IMG/VR virus record: IMGVR_UViG_3300025645_000446
Location: 1 to 23,839 of that record
DNA from: a virus
Length of the DNA: 23,839 bases
Strand: one strand, 5' to 3'
Both the position numbers and the translations under genes were made by a program. The notes beneath the pieces were generated by a model. It searched no databases. It was given only the letters and a program-made list of their open reading frames with translations, and was not told the DNA's origin. This document shows, in pieces, positions 6,010 to 16,000 of the stretch (position 1 is the first letter of the stretch; each line of letters begins with the position of its first letter).

Positions 6010-6249
6010 CTACCTGCCGGCATGATTACGAACAAAATCGAGAATCATGTAACCAAGGCCGGCGATGGCCGACCAGGCCAGGGCGCTCAGTGTTTTTTCG
6101 ATGATTGCTTTGCGCAGCTCAATCGACTGTGCTTCTTTGCGTATCGCCATCCTGACCCAGCGTTGCTCATCGTCGGAAAGCGTAGTGGGCACCGCCTGGA
6201 TGGCAGCGGCGACGTCTGATATGAATTCGGCGCGTTCGGCTGGTGTCAT
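6010..6249 (-). CDS. Small membrane protein, possible holin or antiholin
   Basis: 79 residues. An acidic N-terminal half (TPAERAEFISDV, then LSDDEQRWVRMAIRKEAQSIELR) is followed by one hydrophobic segment (about 54-72, LSALAWSAIAGLGYMIL) and a short basic tail. The block D-E-x-x-W-V-R-x-A-I-x-x-E-A-Q-S-I is common in small proteins near phage lysis genes, usually annotated hypothetical. One segment and small size fit a pinholin, antiholin or accessory protein. The ribosome site before the ATG is weak. It is the first gene after the terminator at 6324-6352, so it probably has its own promoter or relies on readthrough. Confidence 0.65.
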   Translation of the reverse strand: MTPAERAEFISDVAAAIQAVPTTLSDDEQRWVRMAIRKEAQSIELRKAIIEKTLSALAWSAIAGLGYMILDFVRNHAGR

Positions 6250-6407
6250 TTGCAGGGGGACGGGTGTCTGGGTTTAGGTGTTTCCGCATGGTAGAGGGCG
6301 CCATCCCCACCACGGACACGGGCAAGAAAAAGCCCGCTCAGTGGCGGGCTTTACGGGGGCTTGAGCGCAGGTCAATCTTTGCGCGGGTCCATTATTTTTT
6401 CAGCGTA
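6250..6407. other. Gene-free spacer between structural operon and lysis block
   Basis: This 158-bp spacer holds the leftward intrinsic terminator described at 6324-6352. I see no sigma-70 promoter for the lysis genes here, and no sequence like a T7-class phage RNA polymerase promoter. Confidence 0.6.
6324..6352 (-). terminator. Intrinsic terminator of the structural operon
   Basis: On the minus strand AAAGCCCGC and GCGGGCTTT form a perfect 9-bp stem with a 6-nt loop, followed by a T run (GGGCTTTTTCTTG). On the plus strand the stem is followed by ACGGGGG, so it stops leftward transcription only. It lies just past the end of the oxygenase gene and before the lysis genes. Confidence 0.85.
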
Positions 6408-6995
6408 TTAACTGGACACAAAATCTTGAAGTTCAACGCGATCTTTTACAAACGGCATATAGGAAAACCGCCCATCGCCATTTGACCTTGTAAGAAGACC
6501 ATTTGCCCGTACAAAAAATAGTGAGGCCTGAGCAGTTATGTAGCCGTCAGGGCCACCGCAGGGTTCACGCCAGTGGTCTATTTTCGACCCCTCCGCAATG
6601 ACTCCACAGCCCTCGTCTAATTCAAACACTTCATCACCGTAATGAATAGGCCATCGGTAATCATGGGTACGGCCTAGCTGTATTGTTACGCTAATCTCAG
6701 AGAAGCCTTTATCGCTATGGCGTTCTAAAGTGTTTCCATTACAGTGTAATCTCGCATAACCATAGCTTGGGTAAAGTGCCTCCCCAACTGTATCCTCGAC
6801 GCGCCCCCAGATTTGCTCCATCACTACATCCAAAAACATTGGATGACTTACAACCGTCAACGCTTGTGTGGCCAAAGGATCACCAGCGTTTCCTTCAATA
6901 GCGTGTTTAAACATCAATAGTCGCAGAAAATACTTTGACATTTCCTGCGAGAGCAGCCCATCAATTTTAACTGGATGAACTAAATCAGACATCAT
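6408..6995 (-). CDS. 2OG-Fe(II) oxygenase, prolyl-4-hydroxylase-like
   Basis: 195 residues, likely an iron- and 2-oxoglutarate-dependent dioxygenase. His93 and Asp95 in ERHSDKGFSEISVTIQL give the HxD iron ligands on the double-stranded beta-helix, with SYGYARLHCNGNTL just before it, as in phage P4H-like enzymes. His141 in KIDHWREP is the likely distal iron ligand, and Arg143 may help bind 2-oxoglutarate. Phage relatives have the same HWRE block. It is the last gene of the structural operon, 4 nt after a small accessory gene and two genes after a glycine-rich adhesin, so a role in modifying a tail-tip protein is possible but not shown. Its base composition is clearly poorer in GC than the fibre and core genes, which suggests separate acquisition. 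Confidence 0.8.
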   Translation of the reverse strand: MMSDLVHPVKIDGLLSQEMSKYFLRLLMFKHAIEGNAGDPLATQALTVVSHPMFLDVVMEQIWGRVEDTVGEALYPSYGYARLHCNGNTLERHSDKGFSEISVTIQLGRTHDYRWPIHYGDEVFELDEGCGVIAEGSKIDHWREPCGGPDGYITAQASLFFVRANGLLTRSNGDGRFSYMPFVKDRVELQDFVSS

Positions 6996-6999
6996 GATT

Positions 7000-7317
7000 T
7001 CAAAGTTGAGGGCCAGCTAATGAGGCAACGCTAAATTCATAATCCTGTCCCACCAGTGCTTGAAGCGAATTGATGGTCTGTGAGTTGTTCGCAAACGTCT
7101 CCATATTCTCTATCTGTGCAGCGCATACAACACCCGCTTCCGCGATCTTTCGGAGTATCTGTTGAACATCCGTGACATCAGGCCACATCTGCGCTGGGCT
7201 AAAAGCAAGCGAGGCATACTCCCCCGCGCTTAACTGGGTGGTGTCGGAAGCAAACGACACAAGCAACGATTGTGTTGCTTGATCGTAGCCGGTGATTTTC
7301 ATTTTTATTGTGTTCAT
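7000..7317 (-). CDS. Small tail-fibre-associated protein
   Basis: 105 residues beginning MNTIKMKITGYDQATQSLLVSFASDTTQ, a beta-rich N-terminal half, then PAQMWPDVTDVQQILRKIAEAGV and a helical C-terminal half. The phrase on a 'tail' region rests on place: it follows the glycine-rich adhesin by 12 nt and precedes the oxygenase. AGGAA with good spacing supports the start at 7317; the internal Met6 is less likely. Similar proteins next to phage fibre genes act as assembly factors or minor tip proteins, so a chaperone role is possible. No family is assigned with confidence. Base composition is low in GC, like the oxygenase gene. Confidence 0.7.
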   Translation of the reverse strand: MNTIKMKITGYDQATQSLLVSFASDTTQLSAGEYASLAFSPAQMWPDVTDVQQILRKIAEAGVVCAAQIENMETFANNSQTINSLQALVGQDYEFSVASLAGPQL

Positions 7318-7329
7318 TGAAATTCCTAA

Positions 7330-8034
7330 TTAAGAAACATTTCCGGATCGAGTACCCGTAACTGTCCAAGTAGCGTTTGCATTTCCGACAGTATAATAAC
7401 CAGCCGCACCACCTCCGGCTCCACCATTAGCTCCTCCACCCGCAGCACCTCTTGCTCCTCCTGCGCCGCCAGGGTTAGACCCTCCGCCTGAACTACCAGC
7501 TCCCCCTGTAGTGGCAGTCCCCGATGAAGCACCACTACCACCAGCACCTGCATTAGTGCCTGCGCCACCACCACCGCTGCCACCTAAGGCACTTTGCGTA
7601 CCCATCAACATGCCACCAACATATGTGTAATTGGCTCCACCACTGCCCCCACCACCGCCGCCAGCAACTAGGCCGTTGTTGGTGATAGAGGTTGCTCGAC
7701 TAAGGCTTATTGCATGACCACCAGCTCCCCCTGCGCCTCCGGTAGAGCCATTATTTCCCCCATTGCCGCCCTTACCAACGATTGTGCCATTGTTGATGAT
7801 GGTGACGGTATCACCAGCCGCAAAGCTATTCGATACTGTGAGCGCATAGGCCGCTGTCGAAGTGCTACCAACAATGACTCCGCTATTGATCGTGACGGTG
7901 ATGTCCGATTTTCCGGCAACATAAGCTCCACCACGATTGGTGTAGACGTCGTAGTTGTTCGTGTTGGCTGAGATCGTCAGGGCAACCATTGCCCTGTTCT
8001 TACCCCCCGCAGCCAGAATCGACATGATTCCCAT
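7330..8034 (-). CDS. Glycine-rich tail adhesin (polyglycine-type tip)
   Basis: 234 residues. The first 90 hold beta-strand repeats (ITVTINSGVIVG, then VTIINNGTIVGKGG and ITNNGLVAGGGG), and residues about 88-211 are extremely rich in glycine with GGxGG runs. The end, YYTVGNANATWTVTGTRSGNVS, matches a C-terminal signature seen in phage receptor-binding proteins and J-type host-specificity tips. Polyglycine-helix sandwiches of this sort form the adhesin tip in T4-like phage S16 (gp38), where surface loops between glycine runs pick the receptor. The gene starts 1 nt after the tail-fibre stop (TGATATG), so the two are co-made and this protein may cap the fibre. Met4 is an alternative start. Confidence 0.82.
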   Translation of the reverse strand: MGIMSILAAGGKNRAMVALTISANTNNYDVYTNRGGAYVAGKSDITVTINSGVIVGSTSTAAYALTVSNSFAAGDTVTIINNGTIVGKGGNGGNNGSTGGAGGAGGHAISLSRATSITNNGLVAGGGGGGSGGANYTYVGGMLMGTQSALGGSGGGGAGTNAGAGGSGASSGTATTGGAGSSGGGSNPGGAGGARGAAGGGANGGAGGGAAGYYTVGNANATWTVTGTRSGNVS

Positions 8035-8035
8035 A

Positions 8036-9970
8036 TCAGCTCAACCCCGCGCCAGTGATTGCGAAGACGTTGGAAGCAACGCAAAGCACAGTCGCTAAAC
8101 CCCGCGCACCAAGCGTGCGGTTGCCGGTAGTGCCATCACCTGCGTTGTAAACCGTGGTGCTTGCTCCCTGCGTAATCGTCTGAGCGGAAGCCGAGTTGTT
8201 GAAAATAACAACGGACTGGCCGACGCTAAACACCCCGGATGGCACGGTAACGCCACCCGTCGTGATCGAGATGTGCTGGCCGTTGTCTGTTGCAGCAAGC
8301 GTATACGACGCCGTCTTCGCGTTCTGTGGAATCGAGCGTGCATTTCCAATTGCGTCAGATAGCGCGGTTGCGACCACGGGCCCAGTGAATGTTTCACCTG
8401 CTTTGTTCGCTGGCGTATAGCCGATATTTGCCGCTGCTGCGCCGGATGCTAGTTTCGCACTTGTCACGGAGGTATCGGCCAGCTTGGACGTCGTTACCGC
8501 AGCATCAGCCAGCTTAACGGCACTCACTGTGCCATCGCTCGGCGTGCCAATTGCAATCGGGACAGACCAGGACACCTCGAAGAGCACACCATTTGGGGGC
8601 GCTGCACTGAAAGTGATGACGGCGCCGGCCAGGGAATAGCTCGACTTGAGCTGCCCCACTCCGCCCAGAATTATCAGCGTATTGTTTTTGCTACCGGGCT
8701 CCCCTGATAAAGTGAAAGCCGTTGTGCTGCCGTCGCCCGTGAACGCGTCGACGACGATGTTGGTGCCGCCGCTGCCGGTGCCGGCGCCAAACCAGGTATT
8801 GGTCTCAAAGTCGGCAACGAAGGTCGCGCTCTTGTACTGCGCGTCGAGCACGTAAGTAGTGGAACCGTTTATAAGATCGCTGCCTGAGCACTGGACCGTG
8901 ACGGTGTTTGCGTCTCCCGTCCACTTAACGATGGCCACCTTAAAGCCGTCGTCCTGGGAGCTGATCGCGGGTAGCGTAATCGTACGCGCACCACCGCTGC
9001 TATCGACGCGCAGCAGGTCGCCTGCGTCCCCCGCCACGACGGTATAGTTCGCGCTCTTGTCCTGGACGCTCGAGTACATGCCGGATGCAGCAGAGGCAGC
9101 AGCAGCGGCAGCGCTTGCAGCAGCGGCAGCAGCCTGGCTGGGCGCGGCGATGATCGCAGAAATATTCGTAGCGGCGGTGTTGACTGCGGTGATGTTGGTC
9201 GCGACGGTGTTGACGTTCGTGTTATTGGAAGCGACCGTGTCGATGTTTGTCTTGTTCGCATTGACCGCGTTGATGTTGGTTGCGTTGCCAGCTACAGCGT
9301 TGATGTTAGTGGCATTGCCGGCGACGGTCGTCACGTTGGCGCTAATGCCCGCGACCGTGGTTACGCTGGTGATGTTGGTGCCGACGGCGTCGACGTTCGC
9401 GATGGACACGGCCACGGTGTTGATTTCAGACACCGGCTCATTCAGGTCGCTCGCGACAGTCTGGATCGCGGCAATATTGGCAACGGCGGTGTCGATGTTG
9501 TCAGCGCTGTCAGCCAGGCGCACAAGGTCCGCGACCAGGGCATCGGCATCGACCGAACTGGTAACCGGTAATTTTGCCGAGCGGTCAACCTGTTCTTTGA
9601 GCTGCTGGATCTGCATCGTTGCGCGATCAAGCTGGTTTTCAATTGCCAGTGGGCTGAAGTTGCCGCCACTTGGCAGGTCCAGTGGCTGGTCGTAGTCGAC
9701 ATCGCCGCTGACCGTGAGCACGCTGCCCGAGGGTAATGCGCTACCAGAGATCGGGTACGTGATCGTACCGCCGGGGCTGGTCTCTTGGTTTGAGTTGAGT
9801 GCTACCGAGTAGTCGGTGTTGAGCACGAGCGCAGTTTCGACGCCAGCGCTGTTGGCAATCGTGACAGCAACGTCACCCGCGGCGAACACCTTGAAGGCGA
9901 ACGGCCAGGCGGTTTGCGAACCCGTGCCGAGCAGTGGGCCTGCTTTACGGGTGGTTGATGCGATGGTCAT
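8036..9970 (-). CDS. Tail fibre (T7 gp17-type N-terminus)
   Basis: 644 residues. Residues 1-135 match the N-terminal tail-attachment domain of T7-like fibres (MTIASTTRKAGPLLGTGSQT ... SPLAIENQLDRATMQIQQLKEQVDR). Then come 10-residue repeats with consensus TNINAVAGNA (about 180-272), an alanine-rich stretch (280-297), a beta-rich shaft containing FTGDGSTTAFTLSG (about 400) and a GYTPANKAGETFTG module (about 520), and a beta-rich C-terminus. The trimer should hang from the tail hub and reach the host surface. The ATG at 9970 follows GCAGGAG with 8-nt spacing, but that site is buried in a long hairpin (9971-10020). The glycine-rich adhesin starts just after its stop. In T7 order this position is gene 17. 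Confidence 0.92.
   Translation of the reverse strand: MTIASTTRKAGPLLGTGSQTAWPFAFKVFAAGDVAVTIANSAGVETALVLNTDYSVALNSNQETSPGGTITYPISGSALPSGSVLTVSGDVDYDQPLDLPSGGNFSPLAIENQLDRATMQIQQLKEQVDRSAKLPVTSSVDADALVADLVRLADSADNIDTAVANIAAIQTVASDLNEPVSEINTVAVSIANVDAVGTNITSVTTVAGISANVTTVAGNATNINAVAGNATNINAVNANKTNIDTVASNNTNVNTVATNITAVNTAATNISAIIAAPSQAAAAAASAAAAAASAASGMYSSVQDKSANYTVVAGDAGDLLRVDSSGGARTITLPAISSQDDGFKVAIVKWTGDANTVTVQCSGSDLINGSTTYVLDAQYKSATFVADFETNTWFGAGTGSGGTNIVVDAFTGDGSTTAFTLSGEPGSKNNTLIILGGVGQLKSSYSLAGAVITFSAAPPNGVLFEVSWSVPIAIGTPSDGTVSAVKLADAAVTTSKLADTSVTSAKLASGAAAANIGYTPANKAGETFTGPVVATALSDAIGNARSIPQNAKTASYTLAATDNGQHISITTGGVTVPSGVFSVGQSVVIFNNSASAQTITQGASTTVYNAGDGTTGNRTLGARGLATVLCVASNVFAITGAGLS
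9155..9433 (-). repeat. 30-bp tandem coding repeats in the tail fibre
   Basis: This DNA encodes consecutive 10-residue units such as TNINAVAGNA, TNINAVNANK, TNIDTVASNN and TNVNTVATNI, so the DNA has a 30-bp period. The units are degenerate. They probably form a trimeric rod in the fibre shaft, and copy number could change by recombination. Confidence 0.75.
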
Positions 9971-10020
9971 GGATACGCTCCTGCGAAGTTACCTTGATGG
10001 TAGGTCGCAGGGGCGTATCC
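9971..10020 (-). promoter_or_regulatory. Long hairpin covering the tail-fibre ribosome site
   Basis: GGATACGCTCCTGCGA (9971-9986) pairs with TCGCAGGGGCGTATCC (10005-10020): 15 of 16 pairs, with one C-A mismatch in the mRNA. The loop holds a further TACC/GGTA pairing. In leftward mRNA the 3' arm contains the AGGAG of the tail-fibre gene and ends at its ATG. No T run follows, so it is not a terminator. It probably limits fibre translation or is an RNase III site. Confidence 0.75.
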
Positions 10021-10035
10021 ACGGACACTGCCACC

Positions 10036-13000
10036 TTACTTGCTGCCTGGGCTCGGCGTGCCGGTCACCAGGCCCCGTGCAGCGTCGAGCGGGCTGGTTG
10101 GGTTGACCTTCCCGCTTTCCAGTGCAGCGATGTAGCCGAGGGGTCGTGCAATCGCCGTGGCTGGTAGGCCGGTCAGCAGGCTGATGGCGCTCGCCACATC
10201 GCGTACGGCGTTGCGCTTGTTCAGCTTGTCGGGATCGGTGATTGCCATGTAGACGTCCTTCGGCACACCGACCGCCGCCTCGAGCATGCTGACCGCAGGC
10301 GACAAGCTCATCTTGTCGTCGGCCGGGTTGTTGTTGAAGCGATTGATCGCGGCGTTGCCGAGCGTGCCCACGAATGGAATCATCGCGAGCGTGCCCTTGA
10401 TCGTGCCCATGCCGAACACCGCAGCCAGCCAGTCGTCCAGGTAGCCGTCATCGTCCTTATCGTCCGGGCCCCCGCGCATCGCGATAGCGATTGCCTCGGC
10501 GGTCCAGAGTGGCACGAGCATGCCCAGCGCCACGATGCCGAGCATCTTGCCGGCGCCCTTCTTGACACCCATCTCCTGCGATACCTGCTTTAAGCTGGTG
10601 GCGTTGGTGTTGGCCATCATGTTGAAGTAGCCGATGAACTGCGTGAACACCCTGGCGTAAGCAGGACCCGTCTCGATCCGGCTCACATCCTCCGGCAAGG
10701 TCGAGCCCTGGGTCTGGCGGATGAGGCCATCTGCGTAGCGCACGGCTTCCTTCTCGCTCATGTTCTTTTCGAGCGCTGCGTTGTAGCCGGCGCTCCAGAT
10801 GATCGGCTCCATCGTGTTGGCCAGTGCGCTTTGCAGGAAGTAGGCGTGCTTCTGGGTCCAGGCCTGTGCCTTCTGGTACAGGTTCGGGTCCAGCAGGATC
10901 GCGTCCATTGCATCATTGATGGCCGAGATCTCGTTCTCCATCCGCGTGGCCATGAACGGGCTGGCATCGCTCACTGCCTGGGCCGACTTCCTCGGGCTCG
11001 TGATGAACTGCGCGGTGGCCTTCATCATGTGCGACTCGAGGCCATCGGCTTTGAGTTTAGAAAAAGCCGTCGAGAAGCCGGTGAGCTGCTGGATGGCGTT
11101 GCTGATATTGCCGAACATCAGCGCCATGCCTGCACGGCCTCGAGCTGCTGAGAGCACGCGGGAGATGCCGCCGTCGCCCACGATTGGGGTCTCGACGATC
11201 TGGCGTGCGCTGCGGTTGAGCCAGGGCGTCAGCATGCCGGCGTAGATCGTTGGGTCGATGCGACCGAGCGAGTAGCTCACGCCCTTGCGGGACAGCAGCT
11301 TGTTCACATCGCGCACCGCTGGCTCCATGTGCGAGAACAGCAGCACCTTGTCGATGTGCTGGCCGATGGTGCGCAGGTCCAGTAGCAGCGGCCGGTTGTA
11401 TTCGACGCGGCCCTTGGTGAAGCCTTTGTTGGTGCCTGGGAATGAGAACGCCATGTTCTCGTTCTCGGTCGATGCGAGATCCCGCAGAGCGGCATCCTGC
11501 ACAATGCGCGGGTCAGCTTGTGCTGGCACGTAGCCGCCACGGTAGGTGCCAAAAGGCGTCTCGAACTCGTCCGCCGTGACCTCGGCAAAGTAGCGACCGA
11601 ACACATCGCGGTGCGTCTTTTGGGCCAGGGGCTTGGTCTGCTCGAGCAGGTCCCACACGCCTTGTGCGAAGGTGTAGTGGTCGCCAGTCAGGACGCCGGT
11701 CGACCACATGCGCTGGATAAAGTTGTCCCAGTCCGTGGTGTCGAGCGTGCCGTCTTCGTTCTCTGTCGCCCACTTGCGACCCAGCAACAGCTTGCGCTTG
11801 TTGGACTCGTTGCCGGTGTGCAGGATCGCGTGGAGCAGCTCAGCGTGGCCGATGCCATTGTGGCCCTTGCCGAACGTGTAGTTCAGCTCAGGGGCGGCGA
11901 TGGTGCCCTTGCGCAGGTACGGCGCGACCTTGTCGACCAGTGCCTGGTAAGCCTTGCGGTACTTCACCCGGTCAGCCCGGTAGGCGTTGGCTGCATCCTT
12001 GATTGGCTGGAATACCAGCTTCGTGAATGCGGAGCCCATTCCATCGGCCCACTGCTCTGCACGGCGAAGCAGCGATCCAGCAAACTGGAGCGCCCGGCCA
12101 GCGGCCTCGCGCTTCGTGATGGCGCCGGTCTCGCCTGGCATTGCGTCAGGTACACCGATTTCCTGCATGCGCTCTTGGAGCTGCTCGGCGGCGTCGTCGA
12201 TCTCCATCATGTCGCCGTCGACTTCCATCTGGCGCGAGCGCTTGGCCAGGTGCCACATGGCCTGGATCTCTTCGTGCAAGCCGCGCAGCTCTTCCATCGT
12301 CAGCGCGTCCAGTGGCTGCGCCATGTTGAGCGCACCCTGCACTGAGGATTGCAGCGCGGCGAACATGGCTGGGTCGTTCTTGGCGACCAGGTCCATGTAC
12401 TCGGCGGCGTTCTTTGCGCCCTTCGGTGCGATACCGTAGGCGCCCAGGATGGCACGCGCTGCGTTGACGACGTCAGGATCGCGGCCCTTCTCGACCGTTT
12501 TCTCGTTGCCGTCTTTAATGACGCGCTTGAAGAACGTCAGGATCTTGCGCATTTCTTCCTGCGCTTCGACTGCCGCCTTGGCTGCGGCGTTATTGAGCAC
12601 CTGGTCCTGCTTGGCCTTGACGGCTTCCTGGGTCTCGCCCTTGGCCGTGTGTTCCTGCCAGCGCTTGCCGGCACGACGCTCGGCCGCGGTGTGCTGCACA
12701 ACCTTGGATTTCAGATCGCGCAGTGGGGTGCGTGCGATCACGTTGGCAGCGAACTGCTTGGCTGCCTCGACGATGGCGTTAACCGTGATCTTGCTGCCCT
12801 TCGCGTTGACTTCACCGGTGTCGGTGCGCGGGTTCAGCATCTCTGCCTGGCTGCGCAGCTCGGTTGCCAGGCTGCGTGCGCGGGCTTCGTTGTGGACGGC
12901 TTCATTGGCCGCTGACGCAATGGCACGCTGGTCGATCAGGTCGCCATGTTCCTCGAGCATGCGTTGATCCGTCATGCCCTCGACAACGCTGGCCATTGGC

Positions 13001-16000
13001 TCGGCAGTCAGTAAGCTGCGGACCAAGGCGTCTCCACTTTCGAAGCCAAACATGTCGGCAATGATGTCAGGATGGACGCCATCCGTACCGGCTAGTTTCT
13101 GGTCAGATAGCGTTTTCCAGTCGAGGAGTGCGTACTTGTCGCCTTCGCCCATGTACATCTCGCTCAAGGTCGCGGTGTCGAGCTTGGTGTCGGTCTTTAA
13201 AAACTGTCGCGCTGCGTAGACTGGCTGGGCTCCAACCTCGGCGCGGATCTCGGCCTCGACACCCTTGCGCAATTCGGCAGCCTGCTTTTGCAGCGCCTTG
13301 ATTGCTTTGCTGCGGGCGTTTACGGTCCACTTCAGATCGCGCAGCGAGCGAGCTGTCAGCTTCTCGACTGCCTCGGCGGTGGCGTTTTCTTCAGGTAGCA
13401 GGCCGGCGACCTGCTCGGCTTCGGCGATCTGTGCCTCGCTGGCCAGCATGCGGTCGAACACCTGGCGCACTTCGTCGGAGAGCTGGACGTCGCCTTCCGG
13501 GTGCGCTGCGATGAATGCCTTCAGCGATTTGTAAACATTGAGCATCCACGCCCGGAACTTACGGAACAGCGGTTGCAGCTCGACGCTCGGCGCCTTGCCC
13601 TCGAGCAGGTACTGCTCGAAGGACTCGGCGAAGCGTTCATGGTATGGGCGCTTCTGGTCCAGGCTCATGGCATTCCATGTAGCCAGGTCAGCGATGCCAA
13701 ACCACTTTGCAAGCTCGGCCATGTCCGACTGGATGTCGGCCGGCGCGTCGGGTTGGCTGGCCAGGTCGGCCATCACCTCGAGGAAGAAGTGGCCAGTCTC
13801 ATGCAGGAACGTGGAGAGGTCGGCGTTCTCATTGAGCGCCAGCTCGAGGGTCTTCGGGTTGAAGGTGCCGCGTGCCCCCTGGAACAACGCCTGACCGCCC
13901 ATGACCAATTCGCGCATGGCGTCGGTGATGGTGAAGCCGGCTTGCTCGGCAATTTCTGGTGCAGCACCTTCTTGCGCGATTTCGTAAAGAGCCATGCTAG
14001 CCTGCTCGTATTCTCGTGAGCCAACTTCGCTTTCGTTTCGTTGTTTGAGAAGTCTTTCACGTTGACTCTTAAACGCAATCGTCTCGATCTTCCCGCCACC
14101 GAGTTTTTTCAATACGTCATTGGCTGTCTGCGGCACGATCTTGTCGTAGAAGGACTTCATGCCTTCGCCGCCAACTTTCAGATCTTGGTTCTCAAGGTCC
14201 ACAAACCCGCTGGCATCAGGTGTTCTCGACAAAATCCGCTCTGCAATTTCTTTACCCACCAAGTCGGAAAGGTCTGCATCACTTACGTTTGATTTTGAGA
14301 CGACTTCCTGACGACGAGCATCGTAGGCTTTAAGCTCACCACCAAGCCCATTGGTTCCGGGCAGCCACACAATGCGGTCAACCTGCTTGCTCAAATTATA
14401 GCGATCAGCAGACTGCTCGCCGTTAACAAAAGCGACCTTGTCGTAGCCGTTCTCGGCTGCGTAGCGAATCATTCGCTTGATGCCGAGCGAGAGCCAGGCC
14501 TTGGTCTCGCCGACGAATGGGGCGGTGGGAACACCGATTTTGAGGACGCCGAGTAGCTTTGCTTTCTTCTCAACCTTTTCAAGGCTTCCGTAGGCAAGCG
14601 GCAGCGAGCTTTCTTTATCCCGCAAATGGTAGAACCCCGGCTCTTGCTCAACCAGAGAATAGCCATCCATCAACTTGTCGCCGAATCCCCTCTTCCGCCC
14701 GTCCTGCGCCCAGTCGGATTGCAGCTCCTCAATGAACAGCACCTTCTTGCCATCGGCATCGATGCGGTCATTGAAGCGGATGTGGGCGAGGATGTTCTTT
14801 TCTTCCCAGTGGTTGGACCGGTAGTCTGTCGAGGGCTTGCCGCTAGGTTTCCAGCCCTTTGACAAAGCGACGGCGTCATAGTCGGCGGGGTTTGTGAAGC
14901 CGTAATAGGCCTCTGGGTCCTCGCCAAGGCTGCGCAAGAAATCCCTGGCATCAGTGTTAGTGCTGCCGCTCGGTAGCGTCAGCAGCAGCTCGCGGTAGTT
15001 CTCGCCACCGGGTAGTTGGTAGCCCGCGTACTTTGTGCTATCCGTCTGCTCTTGCCCTGCTTCAATGTATTCAGATGGTGAGCGGTTATCGCCAGCTTCG
15101 GATAATTTTTCTTCAAGGAGAACTCCAGCTTGTCGAGCCATCTGCGAGTCCGGCGCGCTAGTAAGCCACTGGTCAAGCGCCGACTGCGCGTCTATGTCAA
15201 AGCTGCCCCCGGCTTCCATCGTCTCGCGCATGTCATCAGCAGCTTGCTGGCGGGCCGCAACCGGATCGGCCTCACCCTTCATCACCTCATCAACCTGCAC
15301 GCCGTTGGCTGCGAGGTAGTCGCTGATCTCTTGCTTGGTGACCTGGTCTTTGCCTCGGAGCTCAAGGTATTCACGCAAGCCGGTCCATTCGACCTCTTCG
15401 GCCTTGACGCCGGGCAGCTTGGTGATGATGGCGAGCCAGTCTTTAGCTGGCGCCTTGGATTGCTTTGCGCCCTCGACAGCGCGTGACAGCGCCGAGTAGA
15501 AGGTCGGGGACTGGTTTAGGACTCCGTCGGATTCGTTACCGGCGTTGTAGATTTCTTCGCCGAGAGGTACTCCTCCTTCAGCTGGGTCAGAATCTTCATC
15601 TTCGTCTGGGGACTCGAGTTCTGAAATATCGATTCCGTTGTTTCGGGCATCGACGACGATTCTTGCTGCTTCTTCGTAGCTGATTTTGCCGGAGGATCTT
15701 GCGCCAAGTTCGCCATATAGTTTTTTCTCGTAATACCACAGGATTGCCTGGATGTCGGCAATAGACAGATTATACCCTTCAGCTGCCAGTTTCTTCTGGG
15801 CTGCGTTGGTCGCATCCAGCATGAACGTGCGGTCTTTTGCACCGAATGGGGCATCTTCCAAGTTAACAAAAGCCATCTTGTAGATGGTGTTTGCAGCACG
15901 TTCGATGTTGTGTTCTTTGTACAGCTTGTCGAACTTGGCGCCAGCCAGCCGTTTGGCTTCCTCCATCCAAGCGACTTTCTCGGCTGTCTTGCCCGGCTCT

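Noticed and set aside
5419-6249. Spanin pair in the lysis block
   Set aside because: No N-terminal anchor with a periplasmic coiled coil and no lipobox protein is seen; the two membrane proteins here have a C-terminal or single segment in the wrong place.
7326-7583. 85-codon frame within the glycine-rich adhesin
   Set aside because: It is an out-of-frame reading of the glycine codons, rich in Val, Leu, Gln and Glu, with no ribosome site.
9155-9433. 30-bp repeats as a CRISPR array
   Set aside because: The units are degenerate, adjoin without spacers and keep an open frame in the fibre gene.
9057-9695. 212-codon plus-strand frame opposite the tail fibre
   Set aside because: It is the mirror of the 10-residue repeats and alanine-rich stretch of the fibre; the hydrophobic look comes from the complement of Ala, Asn and Thr codons.
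9971-10020. Hairpin as an intrinsic terminator after the giant gene
   Set aside because: No T run follows on either strand; on the minus strand the ATG of the fibre follows at once.
11518-14019. Several plus-strand frames (11518-12345, 12349-12915, 13501-14019)
   Set aside because: All lie opposite the continuous 3048-codon frame and have no recognisable motifs or ribosome sites.
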